This document shows, piece after piece, positions 1 to 4,967 of a DNA stretch of 6,159 nucleotides. The stretch's first letter is position 1, and the number at the start of each line of letters is the position of its first letter. A program made the position numbers and the translations under genes. Location: contig JAJRWJ010000426.1 in NCBI GenBank assembly GCA_024276805.1, forward strand, positions 1-6,159, in the 5' to 3' direction. The notes beneath the pieces were generated by a model. That model had not been told where the DNA came from. It saw nothing but the letters and a program-made list of their open reading frames with translations, and made no database searches. Source of the DNA: Gammaproteobacteria bacterium. Its GTDB lineage: Bacteria > Pseudomonadota > Gammaproteobacteria > Methylococcales > Methylomonadaceae.

Positions 1-91
1 CGATGATGTCAAGGAGGATTCCATGCGCACCAAGCAACTGATTCGTCAGATGTGCGGAGAGCTGGAAGAGATCATGGAGCTGCTCAAGTAG
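1..91 (+). CDS. MerR-family transcriptional regulator, C-terminal end (5' partial)
   Basis: Only the last 29 codons are present, read in the frame starting at base 2 and ending at TAG 89-91. The visible tail includes KQLIRQMCGELEEIMELLK, an acidic, leucine-rich helix of the kind that forms the dimerising coiled coil at the end of small MerR regulators. It closely resembles, as I remember it, the end of the Pseudomonas MerR-like protein encoded between ihfA and tRNA-Pro (an IRQMIAELEEVL-type sequence). The tRNA-Pro 59 bp downstream gives independent support by gene order. The DNA-binding winged helix lies outside the window, so the effector and targets cannot be judged. The in-frame ATG at 23-25 would leave only a 22-residue peptide and is not a likely start. 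Confidence 0.75.
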   Translation, partial: DDVKEDSMRTKQLIRQMCGELEEIMELLK

Positions 92-150
92 TCAAAACCT
101 TTCGTTCGATGGCAACGCAATGTTTATCGGGTCAGTCTATAGTTTTATGT

Positions 151-227
151 CGGGGCGTAGCGCAGCCTGGTAGCGCACCACAATGGGGTTGTGGGGGTCG
201 AAGGTTCAAATCCTTTCGCCCCGACCA
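151..227 (+). tRNA. tRNA-Pro (anticodon GGG)
   Basis: A full cloverleaf of 77 nt can be folded. The acceptor stem pairs 151-157 (CGGGGCG) with 217-223 (CGCCCCG), the D stem pairs 160-163 with 173-176 (GCGC/GCGC), the anticodon stem pairs 178-182 (CCACA) with 190-194 (TGTGG), and the T stem pairs 200-204 with 212-216 around the loop TTCAAAT. The anticodon is GGG at 185-187 in loop ATGGGGT, which reads CCC and CCU proline codons. The C1-G72 pair and discriminator A73 (base 224) are the usual bacterial proline identity elements. CCA is encoded at 225-227. A TATAGT box at 138-143 sits at a suitable distance for a -10 element, but no clear -35 precedes it, so transcription may instead come from the MerR gene upstream. 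Confidence 0.97.
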
Positions 228-422
228 ATTGATTCTATAGACCATCTGCCATTTTTCAGGCGTCATCGGCGCTTCATTCCCATCACCACCGCATTTTTCA
301 CGGCCACAACTCCCTTTAAGGTTTCCCGAAGTCCATTTCTGTCGGTTTTTCGCCTTCGGGCGATGGCAGGATCGAAGGAATAGCTGTAAGTGTGGGGCAC
401 ATCTGCCATTTGGCCTGCCTCT

Positions 423-453
423 GGCGGATGGCGTTCCACTTATCCGCCCTACG
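423..453. repeat. REP-like palindromic repeat, copy 1
   Basis: GGCGGAT (423-429) pairs with ATCCGCC (442-448) around a 12-nt loop and is followed by CTACG. GGCGGAT...ATCCGCCCTACG is a dispersed extragenic hairpin I recognise from many gammaproteobacterial genomes. This is the best preserved of three related units in the gap. Confidence 0.65.
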
Positions 454-475
454 CATTACCTACCAGCTTTTCAAT

Positions 476-498
476 GTGGATAAGCGAAGCGTCCCACC
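476..498. repeat. REP-like palindromic repeat, degraded copy 2
   Basis: GTGGATAAGCGAAGCG followed by TCCCACC has the same plan as its neighbours: a GGTGGAT-type left arm, a GCGAAGCG centre and a CCACC right arm (GTGG 476-479 pairs with CCAC 494-497). It is more diverged than copy 1, and membership of the family is inferred from this plan. Confidence 0.45.
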
Positions 499-592
499 AA
501 AACGGTGCCAATATTTTGCCGGCCTGAAACACCTCGCATTCAAGGGTACCCCGATCGATTGCATAACTTCCTTCCCGGCATGTCAGCCCTGT

Positions 593-620
593 GGCGGATG
601 ACGCAGGATTATCCACCCGT
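593..620. repeat. REP-like palindromic repeat, degraded copy 3
   Basis: GGCGGAT (593-599), then GACGCAGGATT, then ATCCACC (611-617). The arms match with one mismatch, and the left arm is identical to that of copy 1 at 423-429. The orientation is the same as copy 1, about 170 bp away. Confidence 0.55.
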
Positions 621-680
621 TAGTTACCACGTTAAATTACTGGTCGTCTTTGCGTTTCCTGACTATTGTTCTGACCAGAC

Positions 681-1499
681 TCATTTTTCCCTGTCCACTT
701 TCAGCAGGATATGCAGATTGTCGCGTTTGTTGAGATAGCTTCTCGTGGACAAGCCATTCTGCTGAAATTCGCTGTCTTCGCCGATTGCGCCAATTTCCAC
801 CCACTCCCCCAATTTGGCCTCGATGGTCGTGGCAGCGCTTTGCATGTCGATCTGGTCGTTGAAGCGCATCTGTTCCGACCAGGGGGCAATGCTGATCATG
901 ACCCGGTCACCTTTACCTGTCAAACGTGGCAGCACGGCTATTCCGGTGCTGGCCTCGATCAGTGTCGTCGCTCCGACAGCGCCTGGATAGCCATAGCCTG
1001 GTTGATAGAATAGCAGAGTGGGAATGTTATGCAGCTTGCCGATCCTGATATGGGCAGGGCGGCCGTTCAGGGTTCTGATCGACTGGGTGTTTTCCGCAAC
1101 GGCATGGCTCCGGGTCTGGTAATAATTACCGGTGATGCGCAGTTCGCTGCTGGAAGGATCATCGAGATCGAGATGCGCCCTGGCTCTGATGCGGGCATTC
1201 AGTTGCTGCGCGGAGATATTTCTACCCTGTATGACCTGGATGAGCAGATTTTCCATGCCCTTGTCCAGCTTGGCGATCAGATCCCTTATTGCCTGCATGT
1301 GCGCCGGAGCGGCGCGCACGATCAGCTGCGATCCATCGGCGATGATGCGATCGGTACCGGTGAGCAGCGGCTGTACCAGCGGCTGGATTTCCGAAGCGGG
1401 TCGATTCTGCAGGGGAACCACTTCGAGCACTGTTTCCATGCCGAATCCCGCATGACAGAACAAAGCCAGCAGCACCGGCAATAAGTATTTCTTGCACAT
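681..1499 (-). CDS. Exported secretin-like protein (secretin N-type domain), orphan
   Basis: The protein is 272 aa from ATG 1499-1497 to TGA 683-681. I chose this start because it begins a clear signal peptide (MCKKYLLPVLLALFCHAGFG: two lysines, then a hydrophobic core) with GGAA about 6 nt upstream. A longer frame starting from GTG at 1631 would begin inside a repeat and bury the signal. Residues about 23-80 (VLEVVPLQNRPASEIQPLV, then IIADGSQLIVRAAP, then AIRDLIAKLD) have the pattern of the short secretin N1/NolW-type domain. The rest resembles a reduced secretin core: LNGRPAHIRIGK near 150, TGIAVLPRL followed by VMISIAP, and GEWVEIGAIG near 240. Full secretins run to some 400-700 aa with several N domains, so this is at most a mini-secretin. 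No type II, III or IV pilus gene adjoins it, and its role is unknown. A periplasmic or outer-membrane location is inferred from the signal peptide. Confidence 0.8.
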   Translation of the reverse strand: MCKKYLLPVLLALFCHAGFGMETVLEVVPLQNRPASEIQPLVQPLLTGTDRIIADGSQLIVRAAPAHMQAIRDLIAKLDKGMENLLIQVIQGRNISAQQLNARIRARAHLDLDDPSSSELRITGNYYQTRSHAVAENTQSIRTLNGRPAHIRIGKLHNIPTLLFYQPGYGYPGAVGATTLIEASTGIAVLPRLTGKGDRVMISIAPWSEQMRFNDQIDMQSAATTIEAKLGEWVEIGAIGEDSEFQQNGLSTRSYLNKRDNLHILLKVDREK

Positions 1500-1580
1500 G
1501 ATAATTCCAGTATAGCCGGAAAAAGCCAGATGCAGAGGGGCGATTGGCAAGCACAGCATCCATTTTTTTGATGGATACCT

Positions 1581-1682
1581 ATCGTTCCCATGCTCTGCGT
1601 GGGAATGCAGTTTGTGACGCCTCAGCGTCACGGGACGCTGGGGCGTGTGGTCATGAATTCCCGCGCAGAGTATGAGAACTAT
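1581..1682. repeat. MITE-like palindromic repeat (about 100 bp)
   Basis: Imperfect terminal inverted repeats of 29 bp lie at 1581-1609 and 1654-1682 and match at 24 of 29 positions. Each arm is itself a hairpin of the form TTCCCATGC TCT GCGTGGGAA. The centre holds a perfect hairpin, GTGACGC CTCA GCGTCAC (1614-1631), followed by GACGC TGG GGCGT (1635-1647). There is no coding capacity. GTTCCCACGC...GCGTGGGAA with a GACGC...GCGTC centre is a dispersed element I recognise from several gammaproteobacteria. It separates the divergent secretin-like gene and the che operon. Whether it moved by transposition or only acts as a transcript-end or DNA-structure element is not shown. Confidence 0.75.
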
Positions 1683-1882
1683 GGTTTTTAGCCGGACAAA
1701 GCCAGTCGCATGGGGAATGACGATGGTTTCCCATGGCGGGTTTTGTTCTATATGAGCGCCTGTTTTTTTATCCGCTTTTCAAGCTTGCCTGGAAAAAATT
1801 GTACTACACTTCTTTAGCAATACTTCAATGATGTACTGTGATCGAGCAATCAATATTGAAGTTTTCATTACAGGAGGAAAAA
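1683..1882 (+). promoter_or_regulatory. Upstream/leader region of the che operon
   Basis: These 200 bp lie between the repeat and cheY, and the second half is AT-rich, as expected of a promoter region. TACACT at 1805-1810 could serve as a -10, but the nearest -35-like hexamer (TTGCCT, 1785-1790) is only 14 bp away, so no confident sigma-70 promoter can be drawn. I see no convincing sigma-54 (GG-N10-GC) or FliA-type element. CATGGG (1709-1714) pairs with CCCATG (1730-1735), a hairpin near the start of the region. A strong Shine-Dalgarno AGGAGG at 1872-1877, 5 nt before ATG 1883, fixes the cheY start. Confidence 0.35.
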
Positions 1883-2245
1883 ATGGCAAGCATTCTTGCA
1901 GTCGATGACTCCGCTTCCATGCGTCAGATGGTCGCTTTCACTCTGAAGGGGGCTGGCTATGACGTCGTTGAAGCGGTGGATGGTGAAGATGCCTTGAGCA
2001 AGGCGAAATCCGGCAAATTCGATCTGGTGGTCACTGACGTCAACATGCCCAGAAAAGACGGCATTACCCTGATCAAGGAGTTGCGTCAGCTGGGAGACTA
2101 TAAATTCACTCCCATGCTGATGTTGACCACGGAATCCGGTACCGATAAAAAAATGCAGGGCAAGGCGGCCGGCGCGACAGGCTGGATCGTCAAACCCTTC
2201 AATCCGGATCAATTGTTGAAAACCATCAACAAGGTTCTCGGATAG
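1883..2245 (+). CDS. cheY: CheY-like chemotaxis response regulator (single receiver domain)
   Basis: The 120-aa protein is one receiver domain with no output domain. When phosphorylated by CheA it should act as the diffusible output to the flagellar switch, or as a phosphate sink. The acidic pair is D8-D9 in AVDDSASMR, the phosphate acceptor is D52 in VVTDVNMP, the switch threonine is T82 in LTTES, and the invariant lysine is K104 in IVKPF. W101 stands where E. coli CheY has the aromatic switch residue Y106. The start is ATG 1883, preceded by AGGAGG at 5 nt; an in-frame GTG at 1838 would add 15 residues with no receiver homology and no matching ribosome site. It is the first gene of the cluster, 54 bp ahead of cheA, as in Pseudomonas Che2-type operons. 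Direct motor control is not proven, since single-domain regulators of this type can serve other outputs. Confidence 0.95.
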   Translation: MASILAVDDSASMRQMVAFTLKGAGYDVVEAVDGEDALSKAKSGKFDLVVTDVNMPRKDGITLIKELRQLGDYKFTPMLMLTTESGTDKKMQGKAAGATGWIVKPFNPDQLLKTINKVLG

Positions 2246-2267
2246 GTATACAGATCTAAATTGAACA

Positions 2268-2281
2268 GCAGCAAGTGCTGC
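2268..2281 (+). other. Hairpin between cheY and cheA
   Basis: GCAGC AAGT GCTGC is a perfect 5-bp stem with a 4-nt loop in the 54-bp gap, 8 nt before the cheA Shine-Dalgarno AAGGA (2289-2293). No T tract follows, so it is not a standard terminator. It could stabilise the cheY 3' end or tune cheA expression; both are inference. Confidence 0.35.
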
Positions 2282-2299
2282 GGCAATTAAGGAAATTTC

Positions 2300-4420
2300 A
2301 TGACAATCGATATGGCGCAGTTTCATCAGGTGTTTTTCGAAGAGAGTTTCGAAGGCCTGGATGCGATGGAGTCAGGCCTGCTCAATCTGGACATGGGTGA
2401 TGTCGATGAGGAAGCGATCAACACCATTTTCAGGGCGGCGCATTCCATCAAGGGCGGCAGCGGCACGTTCGGATTTACCAGCGTTGCCGAGTTCACCCAT
2501 GTCATGGAAACCCTGCTCGATGAAATGCGCGATGGACGTCGGCAGATCACCCAGGGCGCGATAGAGATACTGTTGGGCTCGGTAGACTGCCTGCGGGAAA
2601 TGTTGATGGCGATACAATCCGGTCAGGAAATCGATACCGTGCGTGTCGCCGGGCACAAAAAAGCCCTGGATACGGAGCTCGATGGACAAGGCAACACAAC
2701 TTCGACGTTGGCGAATGATTCTGCAGACCAGTGCCTTGGTGAGTCCGCCACGGTCATCATGCCCGCTACTGCAGTGCAGGGCTGGCGCATCGCCTTCAGT
2801 CCGCATGCCCATCTGTTGAAGACCGGCAATGATCCGGTCAGGATGTTTCGTGAGCTGGCCGAGCTTGGTGAATTGAGCGTACGGGTCGATTTTCAGGGGG
2901 TTCCCGATTTCCACCAGCTGGATCCCGAGGAATGCCATCTGTCCTGGGATCTGCAGATTATCGGTGACATCAGTCGGGAGCAGATCGATGATGTCTTCGA
3001 CTGGGTCGAGGAGGATTGCGATCTGGCCGTGCAGGCCTTGACGGTGCAACAGCCAGTCACTCAGCCATCCGGAGATGTCGTCAAGGATCGACCGGAACCG
3101 GTCGCTGAGAGCCCGGAGCCCACGGAGGTGGCTCCACTCAAAGCAGAACTCCCTGCGCCATCCCGGAAACAGCACAAGCCGGTTGCCAAGAACGTGCCGG
3201 CCAGGCCGGCAGGATCCAGCTCGATCCGGGTCGATACGGAAAAAATCGACAACCTGATCAATATGGTCGGGGAGCTGGTAATCACCCAGTCCATGCTGAG
3301 TCTGGTGGGAGAGCATTTTTCCATCAACAGGCTGGATCAATTGAAAAGCGGACTGGCGCAGCTGGAGCGGCATACCCGGGAACTGCAGGAAAGCGTCATG
3401 AATATCCGCATGCTGCCAATCAATTTCGTGTTTACCCGCTTTCCACGCCTGGTGCACGACCTCAGCGCCAAAATGGGGAAAAAGATAACTCTGGAGATGA
3501 CCGGTGAACAGACCGAGGTGGATAAAACAGTCATCGAACTGATCAGCGATCCGCTGGTGCATCTGGTCAGAAACAGTCTCGATCATGGCATCGAAATGCC
3601 GGAGCAGCGTCTGGCCGCCGGCAAGCCGGAAACGGGAAAAATCACACTGAATGCCTACCATCGCGGCGGCAATATCGTAATCGAAGTCTGTGACGACGGG
3701 CGTGGCCTGGACAAACAGAAACTGCAGGCGAAAGCGATCGAAAAAGGTCTCATCGAAGACAATATGCCTATCACCGAACAGCAGATATTCGAACTGATTT
3801 TCATGCCGGGTTTTTCCACCGCAGAACAGTTGAGCGACATCTCCGGTCGCGGTGTCGGCATGGATGTGGTGCGTAAAAACATTCAGACACTGGGCGGCAA
3901 TATTGAAATCAAATCGGAACAGGGTCAGGGGTCGGTGTTCGCGATACATTTGCCCCTTACTCTGGCCATTCTGGACGGCCAGTCCATCGCCGTTGGCGAC
4001 GAGACCTATATCGTGCCGCTGGTCTCCATCATCGAATCGATCAATGTCCCCGAAGACATGGTCAACCGGGTTGCCGGCAAGGGGGAGACCTTCCGCCTGC
4101 GGGAGGAATACCTGCCGATCATCAGAATGCACGAAATTTTCTCTGTAGAGAATGTCCGCGCGACAAAGCTGTCCGAAGGGCTGGTGGTCGTGGTCGAAGG
4201 ACAGGGAGTGCGCTGTGGATTGTTTATCGACGATCTGCTCAGTCAGCAACAGGTGGTGATCAAATCCCTGGAGGCCAATTTTCGCCGCGTCGAAGGCGTT
4301 TCCGGGGCGACTATCCTGGGTGATGGCTCGGTGGCGCTGATTCTGGATATTCCCGGACTGGTGCGTCTGTCCAATCAACAAGCAGCAAAAGCACAGCAAT
4401 ACTATGCCGAAACAGCCTGA
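2300..4420 (+). CDS. cheA: Chemotaxis histidine kinase CheA
   Basis: The 706-aa cytoplasmic kinase autophosphorylates in response to receptors and passes phosphate to CheY (and CheB). Domains in order: P1/Hpt at about 1-105 with phospho-histidine H48 in AAHSIKGGSGTFGF; a P2-like segment at about 161-248 (GWRIAFSPH, GNDP, RELAELGELSV); a proline-rich linker at about 249-305; P3 dimerisation from about 306 (SIRVDTEKIDNLINMVGEL); the P4 ATPase; and a P5 CheW-like domain from about 550. The ATPase boxes are intact: N box HLVRNSLDHGIE (N425), G1 DDGRGLD (465-471), F box FMPGFSTAEQLSDISGRG (from 501) and G2 GRGVGMD (516-522). The segment at 161-248 resembles, in my recollection, that of alphaproteobacterial and Pseudomonas Che2-type CheA rather than the E. 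coli P2. AAGGA 6 nt before ATG 2300 sets the start. The stop lies inside the start of cheW, implying translational coupling. Confidence 0.97.
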   Translation: MTIDMAQFHQVFFEESFEGLDAMESGLLNLDMGDVDEEAINTIFRAAHSIKGGSGTFGFTSVAEFTHVMETLLDEMRDGRRQITQGAIEILLGSVDCLREMLMAIQSGQEIDTVRVAGHKKALDTELDGQGNTTSTLANDSADQCLGESATVIMPATAVQGWRIAFSPHAHLLKTGNDPVRMFRELAELGELSVRVDFQGVPDFHQLDPEECHLSWDLQIIGDISREQIDDVFDWVEEDCDLAVQALTVQQPVTQPSGDVVKDRPEPVAESPEPTEVAPLKAELPAPSRKQHKPVAKNVPARPAGSSSIRVDTEKIDNLINMVGELVITQSMLSLVGEHFSINRLDQLKSGLAQLERHTRELQESVMNIRMLPINFVFTRFPRLVHDLSAKMGKKITLEMTGEQTEVDKTVIELISDPLVHLVRNSLDHGIEMPEQRLAAGKPETGKITLNAYHRGGNIVIEVCDDGRGLDKQKLQAKAIEKGLIEDNMPITEQQIFELIFMPGFSTAEQLSDISGRGVGMDVVRKNIQTLGGNIEIKSEQGQGSVFAIHLPLTLAILDGQSIAVGDETYIVPLVSIIESINVPEDMVNRVAGKGETFRLREEYLPIIRMHEIFSVENVRATKLSEGLVVVVEGQGVRCGLFIDDLLSQQQVVIKSLEANFRRVEGVSGATILGDGSVALILDIPGLVRLSNQQAAKAQQYYAETA

Positions 4421-4925
4421 AATGGAACATAGCGATGCAGAATCAACGCGCGGCCAGTCGGCCAGCGACGCCCAGTTTCTGGCCTTTGTCCTGGGCAGCG
4501 AGGAATATGCCGTGGATATCCTCCGGGTGCAGGAGATCCGCAGCTGGGAACCGGTGTCCAGAATTCCCAATGTCAACGCCTATGAAAAGGGCGTGGTCAA
4601 TTTGCGCGGGGCCATCGTGCCGATCATCGATCTGCGCGAACGCTTCAATCTGGGCCTTTCCGAATATACGCCGGTGACCGTGGTCGTGGTGCTGCATACC
4701 CGTGACGACAGTGGCAAACAGCGGATCATGGGCGTAGTGGTCGATGCCGTTTCCGATGTCGTGGATGTCGATACCAGTACTGTGCAGATGACCCCGGATT
4801 TTGGTGCACGGGTCAGCACCGAATACCTCAATGGCATCGTCTCGGTGGGCGAGCGTATGGTGATGCTGCTGGATGTGGATAAATTATTGAAACTGGATGG
4901 TGGCAACGATGCCCGGGAAATCTGA
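4404..4925 (+). CDS. cheW: Chemotaxis coupling protein CheW
   Basis: This is a single CheW-domain protein of up to 173 aa, the adaptor that joins receptor tips to the CheA P5 domain in the signalling array. After a polar, poorly conserved tail (1-22), the domain runs from FLAFVLGSEEYAVDILRVQEI (about 25-45) through GVVNLRGAIVPIIDLRERF (63-81) to the terminal VMLLDVDKLLKL. R68 of the NLRG motif matches the conserved arginine R62 of E. coli CheW. The first ATG (4404) overlaps the end of cheA by 17 nt. A second ATG at 4422 lies just after the cheA stop (TGAAATG) and is an equally plausible start; neither has a good Shine-Dalgarno, so initiation probably depends on ribosomes ending cheA. The next gene, a receptor, starts 42 bp downstream. 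Confidence 0.95.
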   Translation: MPKQPEMEHSDAESTRGQSASDAQFLAFVLGSEEYAVDILRVQEIRSWEPVSRIPNVNAYEKGVVNLRGAIVPIIDLRERFNLGLSEYTPVTVVVVLHTRDDSGKQRIMGVVVDAVSDVVDVDTSTVQMTPDFGARVSTEYLNGIVSVGERMVMLLDVDKLLKLDGGNDAREI

Positions 4926-4967
4926 CAAGCCAACCGAATACGCCTACGCTGGTGAGGAGAAAATTTT

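Larger units (their letters stand above)
228..680. other. Intergenic region without a credible gene
   Basis: About 450 bp lie between tRNA-Pro and the stop codon of the secretin-like gene. Open frames here (183-383, 392-601, 505-738) have no convincing ribosome binding site, run across the palindromic repeats and give unstructured translations, so I do not call them. What can be seen is three degraded REP-like hairpins (listed separately), a small UUCG-loop hairpin at 350-363 (CGCC TTCG GGCG) that lacks a following T tract and so is not a terminator, and a 12-bp direct repeat CATCTGCCATTT at 243-254 and 400-411. No strong terminator is visible for either the tRNA or the gene converging from the right. 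Confidence 0.7.

Noticed and set aside
200..227. tRNA-Pro 3' end as an integration site for a mobile element
   Set aside because: No second copy of the tRNA 3' end and no integrase gene is seen in the window.
350..363. UUCG-loop hairpin as a terminator
   Set aside because: The T tract lies before the hairpin on the plus strand, and on the minus strand the stem is followed by A residues, so it fits neither direction.
392..601. Possible small gene in the tRNA-secretin gap
   Set aside because: The frame runs through two REP-like hairpins and has no ribosome site; the translation is repeat-derived.
1029..1484. 151-codon plus-strand open frame opposite the secretin-like gene
   Set aside because: It has no domain, no plausible operon context and no clear ribosome site, and the opposite strand encodes a signal peptide and a secretin-type domain.
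1509..1514. TATACT on the minus strand as a -10 box for the secretin-like gene
   Set aside because: Transcription would begin about 3 nt before the ATG, losing the GGAA ribosome site, and the -35 match is poor. A leaderless message cannot be excluded.
1500..1631. N-terminal extension of the secretin-like gene to GTG 1631
   Set aside because: The extra 44 codons start inside the palindromic repeat and would place the signal peptide in the interior of the protein.
2372..4576. A 734-codon open frame on the minus strand, antisense to almost all of cheA
   Set aside because: The plus-strand CheA has every catalytic motif in order and good codon continuity. The antisense translation shows no recognisable domain and no ribosome site, and its length follows from codon bias in cheA.
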